In this document: in pieces, positions 42,236 through 52,800 of the stretch
Position numbering within the stretch: the stretch's first letter is position 1
How the letters are laid out: each line of letters opens with the position of its first letter
Assembly (NCBI RefSeq): GCF_920984735.1
Contig: NZ_CAKLBU010000001.1
Span: 124,001-188,000 of the forward strand
Origin: Pedobacter sp. Leaf250
GTDB taxonomy: Bacteria; Bacteroidota; Bacteroidia; Sphingobacteriales; Sphingobacteriaceae
Length of the DNA: 64,000 nucleotides
Reading direction: 5' to 3'
The notes under the pieces: generated by a model
Databases searched by the model: none
Seen by the model: the letters and a program-made list of their open reading frames with translations, nothing else
What the model was told of the DNA's origin: nothing
Position numbers and translations under genes: made by a program

Positions 42236-45200
42236 ATGTTTAGCAAGTTTATACAAAGGCCGGTCCTTTCTATAGTGATATCGCTTATTATTGTGTTTCT
42301 TGGGGTGTTGGCAATCAACTTCCTTCCTGTAACACAATTCCCATCCATTTCGCCACCAAAGGTTAATATTACAGCAGAATATCCGGGTGCAAATAATGAA
42401 TTATTAATTAAATCGGTCGTTATTCCTTTGGAGCGAGCCTTAAATGGTGTGCCCGGGATGAAATACATTGCTTCTGATGCCGGTAATGATGGTGAAGCTT
42501 CCATTCAGGTGGTATTTAATTTGGGTACCGATCCCAATCAGGCTTCTTTAAATGTTCAAAACCGTGTGGCGGCTGTCACCAATAAACTTCCGCCACTTGT
42601 GGTTCGGGAGGGTGTTAAAATTACCCGTGAAGAATCGAGCATGTTGATGTATATCAACTTATATAGTAAAGATCCAAAAATGAACCAAAACTTCCTTTAC
42701 AATTATGCCGATATCAATTTGCTATCGGAATTGAAAAGGGTAGATGGAGTTGGTTTTGCCGATATTTTAGGCGATCGGGATTATGCAATGCGTATTTGGC
42801 TAAAACCCGATCGTATGCAGGCTTATAAAATTTCGGTTGATGAGGTAATGAAAGCATTGGATGAGCAAAGTTTGGAAGCCTCTCCTGGTAAAACAGGTGA
42901 GAGTTCGGGACAAAGATCGCAAGCTTTTGAATATATATTGAAATATTCTGGCCGCTACAATACAAAGGAGCAGTATGGCAATATCGTGCTTCGTGCGAAT
43001 TCTGCGGGCGAGTTACTTCGCTTAAAAGATGTGGCCGATGTAGATTTTAGTGCGGCAGCTTATAATTTATATTCTACCTTAAACGGAAAAGCTTCGGCAG
43101 CGATAGTATTGAAGCAATCTTACGGAAGTAATGCCAGTCAGGTAATTAAAGATGTAAAAGCTAAAATGGCTGAAATCAAATCTACTTCTTTCCCTAAAGG
43201 ATTGGATTATGAAATCAGTTACGACGTTTCTAAATTTTTAGATGCATCCATTGAAAAAGTAATTCATACGCTGGTTGAAGCTTTTATATTAGTGGGATTA
43301 GTGGTGTTCCTATTTCTGGGCGACTGGCGTTCGACGCTTATTCCGGCCATTGCGGTTCCGGTTTCGCTGATTGGTACATTCGTTTTTATGCAATTCTTTG
43401 GGATCACGCTCAACCTAATCACACTATTTGCACTCGTATTGGCTATTGGTGTAGTGGTGGATGATGCGATCGTAGTAATTGAAGCCGTGCATGCAAAGAT
43501 GGAACTCGACAGGCATTTATCGGTATTGAAGGCAACACAACAGGCCATGAAAGAAATTGGCGGAGCCATCATTGCCATAACTTTTTTAATGGCTTCGGTA
43601 TTTATTCCGGTGGCTTTTATGTCTGGTCCGGTAGGGATTTTTTACAGACAGTTTTCCATCACCATGGCCACGGCAATTATACTTTCGGGTATTGTAGCTT
43701 TAACACTAACGCCTGCCTTGTGTGCCATCATGCTTAAAAATCATCATGGATCAACCAAAAAGAAATCTTTTGTTGATAAATTTCTGGATAGCTTTAATAA
43801 TGGTTTTGCGAAGCTTTCTGGAAAGTATGAGTGGGTTCTAACTCGTGTGGTTACCAGAAGACTGTTAACATTCGGTGTTCTAATTGCGTTCTGTTTAGGT
43901 ATTTGGGGGTTAAGCAGTGTTGTTCCGTCGGGTTTTATTCCTAACGAAGATCAAGGAATGGTGTATGCCATTATTCAAACTCCGCCAGGATCAACTTTAG
44001 AGCGTACCGATCAAATTGCAGAGAAACTGCAAAAAATGTGTGAAGATATTGATGGCGTAAAATCAGTTTCCTCACTGGCAGGTTATGAGATTTTAACTGA
44101 AGGTACGGGTTCAAACTCAGGTACCTGTTTAATTAATTTGAAAGACTGGAGCGAGCGTAAACACTCTGCTGCCGAGATAATTGAAGAACTTGAACAAAAA
44201 TCGAAGAATATTCCTGGTGCAACCATCGAATTTTTTCAACCACCGGCAGTTCCTGGCTACGGTGCAGCAGGTGGATTTGAATTGCGCTTGTTGGATAAAG
44301 CGGGGAGTGGCGATTACAAGAAAATGGAAACCGTTGGTAACGATTTTGTAAAAGAGCTTAATAAACGTAAAGAGTTATCATCAGTTTTTACCTTTTACAG
44401 CGCGAGTTTTCCGCAATACATGCTTAATGTGGATAATGATATTGCCCAGCAAAAAGGCGTGAGCATTGATAATGCAATGAATACTTTATCCACCTTTGTG
44501 GGAAGTAATTACGAAACCAGTTTTATCAAATATGATCGACAGTACAAGGTTATTGTTCAGGCATTGCCGCAATACAGGGCATTGCCAGAAGATATTTTAA
44601 AGCTTTCTGTTAAAAATGATCGTGATGAAATGGTGCCTTTTTCGGCCTTTATAAAAATGCAAAGGGTTTATGGGCTATCAGAAATTACCCGTCATAATAT
44701 GTATAATGCTTCTGAAATCAGCGGACAAAGTGCGCCAGGTTACAGTTCTGGCGAAGCCATAAATGCCATTACCGAAGTTGCAGCCAAAACTTTGCCGAGA
44801 GGTTTCGGAATAGATTGGGCAGGTATTTCCAAAGATCAGGTTTCGAGAGGAAATGGTGCCATTTACATCTTTTTAATCTGTTTGGGTTTCGTTTATCTGG
44901 TATTGGCGGCACAATATGAGAGTTTCATTTTACCACTTTCGGTAATCCTTTCATTGCCTGCTGGTATTTTTGGTGCATTTCTTTTCTTAAAAATTTTAGG
45001 TTTAGAAAACAATATTTATGCACAAGTAGCCATGGTAATGCTAATTGGTTTGCTGGGTAAAAACGCCGTGTTGATTGTAGAATTTGCAGCGCAACGCCAT
45101 AGTCAAGGCTTAACCATATTTAAAGCGGCAATGGAAGGCGCCATGGTGCGCTTCCGTCCAATCCTAATGACCTCGTTTGCATTCATTGCCGGATTAATTC

Positions 45201-45406
45201 CTTTAATGATTGCTTCAGGCCCTGGTAAAATCGGAAACCGGACCATTGGTTCGGCGGCAGCGGGCGGTATGCTTTTTGGAACCATATTCGGCGTAATCAT
45301 TATTCCAGGATTGTATTTCATTTTTGGAACTATCGCTGCTAAGCACAAACTAATCAAAATAGAAGAAGAACATCCATTAACTGAAGAAGTAGAAGACAAT
45401 GTTTAA
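42236..45406 (+). CDS. RND multidrug efflux transporter (HAE1/AcrB type)
   Basis: The product has 1056 residues, as expected. The first TM helix is PVLSIVISLIIVFLGVLAIN. Key charged residues in TM4 are in IGVVVDDAIVVIEAVH (two Asp), and a GLLGKNAVLIVEFA segment includes the TM10 Lys. Two large periplasmic loops follow TM1 and TM7, typical of AcrB. It extrudes substrates using proton flow. The substrate range is unknown. The gene overlaps the next by 8 nt. Confidence 0.95.
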   Translation: MFSKFIQRPVLSIVISLIIVFLGVLAINFLPVTQFPSISPPKVNITAEYPGANNELLIKSVVIPLERALNGVPGMKYIASDAGNDGEASIQVVFNLGTDPNQASLNVQNRVAAVTNKLPPLVVREGVKITREESSMLMYINLYSKDPKMNQNFLYNYADINLLSELKRVDGVGFADILGDRDYAMRIWLKPDRMQAYKISVDEVMKALDEQSLEASPGKTGESSGQRSQAFEYILKYSGRYNTKEQYGNIVLRANSAGELLRLKDVADVDFSAAAYNLYSTLNGKASAAIVLKQSYGSNASQVIKDVKAKMAEIKSTSFPKGLDYEISYDVSKFLDASIEKVIHTLVEAFILVGLVVFLFLGDWRSTLIPAIAVPVSLIGTFVFMQFFGITLNLITLFALVLAIGVVVDDAIVVIEAVHAKMELDRHLSVLKATQQAMKEIGGAIIAITFLMASVFIPVAFMSGPVGIFYRQFSITMATAIILSGIVALTLTPALCAIMLKNHHGSTKKKSFVDKFLDSFNNGFAKLSGKYEWVLTRVVTRRLLTFGVLIAFCLGIWGLSSVVPSGFIPNEDQGMVYAIIQTPPGSTLERTDQIAEKLQKMCEDIDGVKSVSSLAGYEILTEGTGSNSGTCLINLKDWSERKHSAAEIIEELEQKSKNIPGATIEFFQPPAVPGYGAAGGFELRLLDKAGSGDYKKMETVGNDFVKELNKRKELSSVFTFYSASFPQYMLNVDNDIAQQKGVSIDNAMNTLSTFVGSNYETSFIKYDRQYKVIVQALPQYRALPEDILKLSVKNDRDEMVPFSAFIKMQRVYGLSEITRHNMYNASEISGQSAPGYSSGEAINAITEVAAKTLPRGFGIDWAGISKDQVSRGNGAIYIFLICLGFVYLVLAAQYESFILPLSVILSLPAGIFGAFLFLKILGLENNIYAQVAMVMLIGLLGKNAVLIVEFAAQRHSQGLTIFKAAMEGAMVRFRPILMTSFAFIAGLIPLMIASGPGKIGNRTIGSAAAGGMLFGTIFGVIIIPGLYFIFGTIAAKHKLIKIEEEHPLTEEVEDNV

Positions 45407-46832
45407 GCATCATCATTATAAAATTGTTGGTTTAGCTATTCTGTGCGCTTTATATAGTGCCTGTAAAGTGCCAGAATTTGCTCAACGAAATGAAAATAAA
45501 AATGTTCCATCACGTTTTAATAACGCAGTGGACACAACGAGTACTGGTGCCATACAGTGGCGTAATTTTTTTACTGATCCGAATTTGATTAGCCTGATTG
45601 ATACTGCCTTGAAAAATAATCAGGAGTTGAATATTACCTTACAGGAAATTGAATTGGCTAAAAATGAAATTAAGGCCAAAAAGGGAGAACTTTTACCAAC
45701 AGTAGGTTACCGGATTGGAGCAGGTTTAGATAAAGTTGGCAGATATACCAGCTCAGGTGCCGGCGATGCATCTACCGAAATAACGCCTGGAAAAGGTGTG
45801 CCTGAAGTGTTGCCTGATTATGCTTTTGGCTTACAGGCCAATTGGGAGGCTGATATCTGGCACAAACTTCGCAATTCCAAACAAGCGGCTGTAACCCGTT
45901 ATTTGTCGACGGTTGAAGGTAAAAATTTCCTAGTTACAAACCTCATCGCCGAAGTTGCCAATACTTATTACGAGCTGCTGGCGCAGGATAATCAATTGGA
46001 GATTGTGAAACAGAATATTGCGCTTCAAAGCAATGCACTGGAACTGATGAAGATTCAAAAACAGGCTACCAGAGTTACGGAATTGGCAGTTCGTAAATTT
46101 GAAGCGGAGGTTTTGAGCTCTAAAAGTTTGGAGTTTGATATTCAGCAAAACATTACGGAAAGCGAAAACAAAATCAATTTTTTATTGGGTCGTTTTCCTC
46201 AACCAATAGTAAGAGATCGCAATGCTTTTACCAATCTGGTTCCACCTACGGTCCAAGCCGGTCTTCCATCACAGTTGCTGGCCAATCGTCCGGATATTAA
46301 GCAGGCTGAGTTAGATTTGGCGGCTTCCAAACTGGATGTTAAAGTGGCGAAAGCTCAATTCTATCCATCTTTAGGAATTTCTGCTAACATAGGTTATCAG
46401 GCATTTAATCCTTCCTATTTATTAAGGACACCAGAATCTTTGGTTTATTCTTTAGCTGCAGATTTAGCTGGTCCGCTGATTAACCGGAATGCCATAAAAG
46501 CAGAATATGCAGCCGCTAATGCCAAACAATTACAAGCCGTTTATAATTATGAACGCAGCATTTTAAATGGTTACATCGATGTGGCGAATCAGTTATCAAA
46601 TATCAATAACCTGCAAAAAAGCTACGATCTGAAATCAAAACAAGTTGCAGCACTTACCCAATCTATCGATATCTCTAATGATTTATTTAAGGCAGCAAGA
46701 GCAGATTATTTTGAAGTATTAATGACACAGCGTGATGCTTTGCAATCCAAACTGGAGCTTATTGATACTAAAAAACAACAACTAAATGCAGTGGTTAATA
46801 TTTATCATGCATTGGGTGGGGGCTGGAATTAA
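45399..46832 (+). CDS. Outer-membrane efflux channel, NodT/TolC type
   Basis: This 477-residue protein has a lipoprotein signal, LAILCALYSACKVPEF (Cys about 22). Two TolC-type repeats each contain a long helix, with AEVANTYYELLAQDNQLEIV and NRPDIKQAELDLAASKLDVK. The mature N-terminus IQWRNFFTDPNLISLIDTAL is typical of the OprM/NodT branch. It forms the outer-membrane exit of the RND pump. It ends the operon. Confidence 0.92.
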   Translation: MFKHHHYKIVGLAILCALYSACKVPEFAQRNENKNVPSRFNNAVDTTSTGAIQWRNFFTDPNLISLIDTALKNNQELNITLQEIELAKNEIKAKKGELLPTVGYRIGAGLDKVGRYTSSGAGDASTEITPGKGVPEVLPDYAFGLQANWEADIWHKLRNSKQAAVTRYLSTVEGKNFLVTNLIAEVANTYYELLAQDNQLEIVKQNIALQSNALELMKIQKQATRVTELAVRKFEAEVLSSKSLEFDIQQNITESENKINFLLGRFPQPIVRDRNAFTNLVPPTVQAGLPSQLLANRPDIKQAELDLAASKLDVKVAKAQFYPSLGISANIGYQAFNPSYLLRTPESLVYSLAADLAGPLINRNAIKAEYAAANAKQLQAVYNYERSILNGYIDVANQLSNINNLQKSYDLKSKQVAALTQSIDISNDLFKAARADYFEVLMTQRDALQSKLELIDTKKQQLNAVVNIYHALGGGWN

Positions 46833-47124
46833 GACCCCATCCGCCCGTTGGGCACCTTTCTCCAACATGGTGAGTGTTGTGCAGGTTGCCGACAGCAATA
46901 TTTAACGTCGGCGGCAACATCATAATTTAAATCATGCCTTAAAATGCAATCATTATGCCTTAGGTATGCAATGGAACTGGGATAGGCTACCAATAAATAA
47001 ATGATCTTGATGAATTGATGATATTTCAAATGTAAAATTGAATTTGAAGTAAATATCCTGAGACGTTACAGGATACATTCTTTATTAAAGGCTTCTTCTG
47101 GGATAATTTAGAGAGCTGACTAAC
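46833..47124. other. Intergenic stretch, repeat-like text
   Basis: The stretch has no convincing gene. CCGCCCGTTGGGCACCTTTC (from 46841) and GGCGGCAACATCATAATTT (from 46909) recall wording that recurs between genes in Pedobacter-like genomes. A 66-codon frame on the minus strand (46829-47029) has no protein-like features. No perfect terminator is obvious. Confidence 0.4.
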
Positions 47125-48279
47125 TTAAACTTTCTTCACCGATTTCAGAAATACAAAACCAAAAGCACCCGATAAAACTGATGCGGTTAATATTGCGAAC
47201 TTCGCTTCAGAAACATGTAATACATCGCTAAAAGATAGCAAGGCAATAAATATCGACATCGTAAAGCCGATGCCCGCCAACATACCTAAACCTAAAACAT
47301 GTTTCCAGCCAGCTCCTGTTGGTAAATCGGCCCATTTAAGTTTCACGGCTAACCAACTAAAAAATGTTACGCCGATTGTTTTGCCAGCAAATAAACCCAC
47401 AATAATTCCTAAACCTAAAGGAGAAACCAGACCTGAAATCATTTCTTTTTGGAAGGTGATGTTTGTGTTTGCCAATGCGAAAATTGGCATAATGAGGTAA
47501 TTTACTGGAACGGTTAAAGCGTGTTCGAGTTTCTCTAAGGGAGATAAAATATCAGTTTCGTTTGTAGGGATAGTGAATGCCAGGAGTACACCAGCAATAG
47601 TAGCGTGAATGCCTGAATGATGAATGAAATACCAAAGGAAGATGCCGGGAATAAGATAGAAAATCAGGTTTTTCATACCAAAATAATTCATCAAGCTTAA
47701 TAAAACCAAGACCCCGCCAGCCATGGCCAAGTATTCAAAATGGATTTTATTGGTGTAGAATATAGCGATAACCAGAATAGCGCCTAAATCATCAACAATT
47801 GCTAAAGCCGCTAAAAAAATCTTTAAGCTGGTAGGAACGCTTTTACCGAGCATCGCAATAATGGCTAACGCAAAAGCAATATCTGTAGCCATTGGGATGC
47901 CCCAACCGCCAGCAGTTTCAGTGCCTTTGTTAAAAATTGTATAAATTAATGCTGGAACCAACATTCCGCCCAAAGCAGCGATTACAGGTAAGGATGCACT
48001 TTTAATCGAAGATAATTCACCTTCTACCAATTCGCGTTTTATTTCTAATCCAACCAATAAAAAGAATATGGCCATTAGGGCATCATTTATCCATTCTAAA
48101 ATGCTATAGTTGATAGGACTAAAACCCAATCTGGTTTCTAAAAATACTTCAAAACCTTCTTTCGCTGAAGTATTGGCGATGATTAGGGAAAGGCCAACGC
48201 AAATCAAAAGAAGGAAACCGCCAATCTGACCCGATTTAAAAAATTGTTTAAAGATTGTGAGGTTGATGAGTTTTGGCAT
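47125..48279 (-). CDS. nhaA: Na+/H+ antiporter NhaA
   Basis: The product has 384 residues and about 12 TM helices. The paired Asp residues needed for ion exchange are in LALAIVDDLGAILVIAIFYT. Conserved GWGIPMATDIAFALAIIAML and WKHVLGLGMLAGIGFTMSIF segments are also present. It exports sodium in exchange for protons at high pH. On the minus strand TATTTTTA and CCCC stand directly before its ATG, a near-match to the leaderless promoter form. Confidence 0.95.
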   Translation of the reverse strand: MPKLINLTIFKQFFKSGQIGGFLLLICVGLSLIIANTSAKEGFEVFLETRLGFSPINYSILEWINDALMAIFFLLVGLEIKRELVEGELSSIKSASLPVIAALGGMLVPALIYTIFNKGTETAGGWGIPMATDIAFALAIIAMLGKSVPTSLKIFLAALAIVDDLGAILVIAIFYTNKIHFEYLAMAGGVLVLLSLMNYFGMKNLIFYLIPGIFLWYFIHHSGIHATIAGVLLAFTIPTNETDILSPLEKLEHALTVPVNYLIMPIFALANTNITFQKEMISGLVSPLGLGIIVGLFAGKTIGVTFFSWLAVKLKWADLPTGAGWKHVLGLGMLAGIGFTMSIFIALLSFSDVLHVSEAKFAILTASVLSGAFGFVFLKSVKKV

Positions 48280-48939
48280 GGGGTAAAAATAAGGAAAAAG
48301 GGTGGTGGGGTTGAAGATTCATGGATTATTTTTTAGGTATGAAGATGCCTGTATTTCAAGGTATGATTTGCTCCTATGCTTTTCCTTGCCTCGGCTGGCC
48401 GCCGAATGGCTTTTTCTTTTCTCTTGGTAGAAAAGAAACAAAAGATCAAGGCTTGGACCTGATGTCGGATAAGCTATTCGAAACTTTATTTGCAACAGCG
48501 GTCTAGGTCCGATGAAGAATCGAACTTGCCGCTGTTTTGGCTATTCGGATCATGAAAGAATCTACAGAAGTTTCAACTGCTTCTCCTTCCATCATCTCCT
48601 AGGCCGGAGAGCATTGTGGCATAGCAAAATAATAAGGCAATCGTCATTCTCGCATATGCGGGAATCTTAATGCCATGGTTTTTTACTACTTTTTGCGAGG
48701 GTATTAAATGTTTGTTACAAGCCCTTTCTCTTAAAGGAGAAAGGTGCCGATAGGCGGATAGAGGCTTAATGCTATAGCTAAATGTTACTTTTTGTGTATG
48801 CTAAGCTCCTTCTCTTTCAGGAGAGGGTGGGGTGAGGTTCTTAATCAAAAAAGCCACAAATTCATAGATATAAAATCCGCGAATCTGTGGCTAAACTCTT
48901 ATATTTTAGATTCTGAAACAAGTTCAGAATTATAGCATT
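48280..48939. repeat. Long gap made of dispersed-repeat-like segments
   Basis: No supported gene lies in these 660 bp. A 61-codon frame at 48321-48506 reads MDYFLGMK...FFFSLGRKE and belongs to repeat-like text (CTTTTTCTTTTCTCTTGGTA). CTTTCTCTTAAAGGAGAAAG (from 48723) and CTCCTTCTCTTTCAGGAGAG (from 48808) are palindromic variants of one unit. Near the end AGCCACAAATTC (48850) and GAATCTGTGGCT (about 48881) form a stem with one mismatch, possibly the terminator of the PorP gene. Confidence 0.55.
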
Positions 48940-49860
48940 TTAGGGTTTCTTTCCAATATTTACCCGAATGTTTACTTCAAAATCGCCATCGGTATATCCG
49001 CTGATGGCAGATGTTGCCGTGTTATAATAGGCCATAAAATAAAAAGTAGATTTATAATTCATGCCGAAACCAAATGTTGCATTTTCAGTATTGTGGTACA
49101 TTGCCATAACATATAGTCTATCATTGGCAAAATTGGCGTTTACACCGGCATCCCATAGGTTTTTATAATTTTTAATCCCTCTAAAAACCCCTTTTGGTTC
49201 CAAGCTTACACCATTAATTCCTTCGCCAAGATTAAATTTATAACCTAGTGCAGAGTAAAAAGTGGGTTTGTTGGCATAGTTTAAATCATCATTTCTAAAC
49301 ACGGAACGCATATTTGGAATTGCGCCCTCTATACTTAAACCTTTTGAAGTATAAGAAACGCCGAAGTCGCCATCTAAGTAAGAACCTCTATCGTTAAAAC
49401 GGGCGATAGATGGATCATTAAGATCGCTATTCCTAATACTGCTCAAATCCAAGCGATCTCTGCTTACACCAAAGGAAACACCAAAATTTAACTGCTGCTC
49501 ATTATCGCTCAAGGGTAAATGATAGGCAAAAGTTCCCACTGCTTTAGTGCGTTGTAAACCACCAGATTTTTCATTGTACACATTCACGCCCCAACCCACT
49601 TTATTCAATTGCTGATCTAAGGTAACACTTTGGGTAATTGGTGCGCCGGGAATGTTCGACCATTGCTTACGGAAACTCCCATTGATATTAAAACCCTCAT
49701 TTATACCAGCCATTGATGGATTTACCAGGTATCGGTTTTGGAAATATTGTGCATTTAAAGGCAATATTTGTGCTTCTACTGAATTGAAAATAAATAGGCT
49801 TGCTGCAAATAGAAACGTTACTAGACGCATTTGCTTTATGTTTTTTGTAATTGCTTTCAT
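48940..49860 (-). CDS. PorP/SprF family outer-membrane protein
   Basis: The product has 306 residues, beginning MKAITKNIKQMRLVTFLFAA. A signal peptide precedes QILPLNAQYFQNRYLVNPSM, the family hallmark, then AGINEGFNINGSFRKQWSNI. Alternating strands to the end suit a 14-stranded-type barrel. PorP/SprF proteins work with type B type IX secretion substrates, anchoring them at the surface. The large type-B-sorted gene lies directly upstream on the same strand, 8 nt away, so this is its likely partner. Confidence 0.9.
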   Translation of the reverse strand: MKAITKNIKQMRLVTFLFAASLFIFNSVEAQILPLNAQYFQNRYLVNPSMAGINEGFNINGSFRKQWSNIPGAPITQSVTLDQQLNKVGWGVNVYNEKSGGLQRTKAVGTFAYHLPLSDNEQQLNFGVSFGVSRDRLDLSSIRNSDLNDPSIARFNDRGSYLDGDFGVSYTSKGLSIEGAIPNMRSVFRNDDLNYANKPTFYSALGYKFNLGEGINGVSLEPKGVFRGIKNYKNLWDAGVNANFANDRLYVMAMYHNTENATFGFGMNYKSTFYFMAYYNTATSAISGYTDGDFEVNIRVNIGKKP

Positions 49861-49868
49861 GTCTGTAA

Positions 49869-52800
49869 TTAGTCTCTAATGATATTAATGTAACCTTTAA
49901 AAGTTCCTACACCACTACCCAAATCAATAATGTAGTAGTAAGTTCCTTCTTCAAGCGGCGAACCGTTTACCGTACCGTCCCAATCATTGGCATAAGCTTG
50001 TTTGGTGTATAAAATACGACCTGCCTTATCAAAAATTTTGATGGTGTTGTTTGGATAATAGTCGATGTTTTTTACGATAAACTTATCGTTGTATCCATCA
50101 TTATTTGGCGTAACCACTGTGCTGGCTTCCAATTTATAATCCTCAACCACCGTTATTAAAATACTTTGATCACTCACACAACCACTTGCGTTGGTAACAG
50201 TTACTTTGTAAGTTCCTGTTTGCCGTGGCCTTATTGTAGCCGACGCTGTTGTTTGCCCACTGATGATATCAGTGCCTGTCCAGCTGTATTGATTACCACC
50301 TGATGCGGTTAACACTAATGCATCGCCCTTCGATATGCTTAAATCCTTATTTGCCGTGATGGAAACGATTGGCAACGGATTAACAGTAACCGTAGCTGTT
50401 CCGGTTTGGGTTTGTCCACAGTTTACATCAGTTACGCTCACTAGGTTGTAAATAAAAGCTCCAGCATTATTTGTTGCTGCACTTACAGTAACGGAAGTGT
50501 TTGCTCCTGTGGTACTTATGGTTCTTGTTGATCCGCCATTTACATTGTAGGTAAAAGTGTAAGGCGCAGTTCCATTGGCGCCTGAAAAGGTTATGGTTGG
50601 CGATAATGCATTGTAACATACCGCCGTCGTACCTGATATTGTCGCCGTTGCTGCAGGAAGTTCTGTTAATTTAAACGTTTTGGTTACCACGTTTACGCCA
50701 CCGAAATCAGTTCCACCATTATCGGTAACGGTTACGGTAACATTTGCAGATCCACTTATGTTATTTTTGAATCGATAAGTAATGGTTCCTTTATCTGTTC
50801 CATTTGCGGCAACTGTTAGCACCTCAAATAAATTTACATTATCTGATGCGATGGTTAAAGTTGTGGTTTGCGTGGTTTCCGGACCAGCGGAAATGCCAGT
50901 TAAGGCAATGGTTTTATTGGTCGTGGTAAAGCAAGACGATTGATCAGCAACGGCTGCCAAAGTTGGAGCACCGTTTCCAAACAAATATCTTGTTTTAATT
51001 GGGTAGTGATCTGTAGTTGTGGAACTGTAATTTGTAACCAGATTTTTCACCGCATCTAAAACTTCTGCTGTGCCTTGGATGTAGTTCGAATTTAAGCTTT
51101 TTGTAATGATCACATTATCGATCACGGTATTAAATCCCGCTGTTGATTGTTTGCCTGCTAAACTTAAAGGGAGAGTGATCGGAAAGTAGTTGGCCGCATC
51201 CAAAGTAAAATCAGAGTAGGATGTTCCTGTTCCGGCTGGCATAGGGGCAATGGTTTTATCTGGATTTAAGACATCATTGAAATCGCCCAGAATCAGCACT
51301 TTTTTGCCTGCTAGATTGGCATCAATCCATGTTTTAAGTTGTAGATTTCCGCCTTTTCTTCTGTTATAAGAATCAATTTGGTCGGCCGTGGTTCCTGTAT
51401 TTGCTTTCGCATGAATCTCTATAAAAGTTATCGTTTCTTTTTTACCGTTGATGGTGACTTCTGCTTCCATCGCGAATGGAAAACGACCCGATGACCAGTT
51501 TTTATAAGGCGTTCCATCTACACTTGTTGAAGGAACTGCCGGATTGTAGGTATCTTCCAGAACACCAAAAGTTCTGATTGGTTTAACCATGTCTGTGCGG
51601 TACATGAAAGCCAGTTTCTGCGCTAAGGGATAGTCAATATCCTGTTTATTATCAGCATACGAACCGAAAGAACTGAATATTACATTATATCCTGCAGGTA
51701 ATACTGTATTTCTGAATAAGGTTGTATCTACCACTTCTGCAAAGCCATATACATCAGCATTGATGTTATTCACAATGGTTTTTACATTGGCTGCCTGCAA
51801 TACATCATTTGATGGATCTTGAGCAGGACTTCCAAACCATTCGATGTTCCAGTTTACAACTTCCAAAGTATTGGCCACATCAAAAGTATTTCCCGAAAGG
51901 GTAACGCTTTTATTGGTTGAACCTGCCGTAGCAATGCTTACATTGGCCGAATAGGTAGTGTTAACCGCAGTAGGCGAAAATTTTGCATATATGGTAGGCG
52001 ACGTATTGTTAATCGCTGCTTTCGTATAGTTTAAAGTGTTGCCGAAAGTGCCGTTGCTGCTGTTCGAAATACTGAAATTAGCCGGAGCGGTAACGGTTAC
52101 ATCACCAGTTAAATTTCCTGCAGAAAAAGTGAATGATTTTTCTGTTGAGGTTGTCCCAGCTGCCTGAAAACCAAAATTTACGCTTGATGTTGATGTAGTG
52201 ATATCAACAGGCGGCGGTGTATTGGAATTGATCACAGCAAAATCATCAACTGTCCAGCGGCTGGCCGATGTAGTGGTGGAGTTATAAATGAAAGCAACAT
52301 AAACCGGGCTGACTTTATAAGCCGATAAATCGATGTTGCCAGATTTTGTCCAGATATCTGAGCCTGGTTCAGGGAATTTGCCATCCAAATTAATCCAGGT
52401 GGCCAATGCCGGATCGCCGCTTCCTGTGTAGTTTGTAGAAACCTTTAACTGCAATTTATCTCCTGCGAAAGCAGATCTTGTCCAGAAAGATAAAACGGCA
52501 TAATTCATCGCAGATAAATTGAGTGCCGGAGAAATTAACCAATCTTCATTTAAAATATTTCCGCTTGAAAATCCGTTGATTTGAAGTGCATTTCCAGTAC
52601 TCGCCGTTCCTGTTGCATCTGCGGCATCATGGCCGAAAGTAGTGGTGCATCCCCAGGTTTGAGGACCAGTTACGCTATATTGATAAAATCCGTCAGATAA
52701 TGCGGCACTTCCAACGGTGCTACAGTTTTCAAAATTAAAAACAGTTTGGTTAGGATCAATCGATGGTCCTGATAAAGCTAGCGTTACCGTAGTTGCACCA

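Noticed and set aside
46829..47029. 66-codon minus-strand frame after the efflux operon
   Set aside because: It overlaps the end of the TolC-type gene and repeat-like text, with no protein-like composition.
48321..48506. 61-codon frame on the plus strand, MDYFLGMK... with FFFSLGRKE
   Set aside because: It lies in repeat-like intergenic DNA, has no family features, and its wording follows the CTTTTCTCTTGG repeat. I treat it as non-coding.
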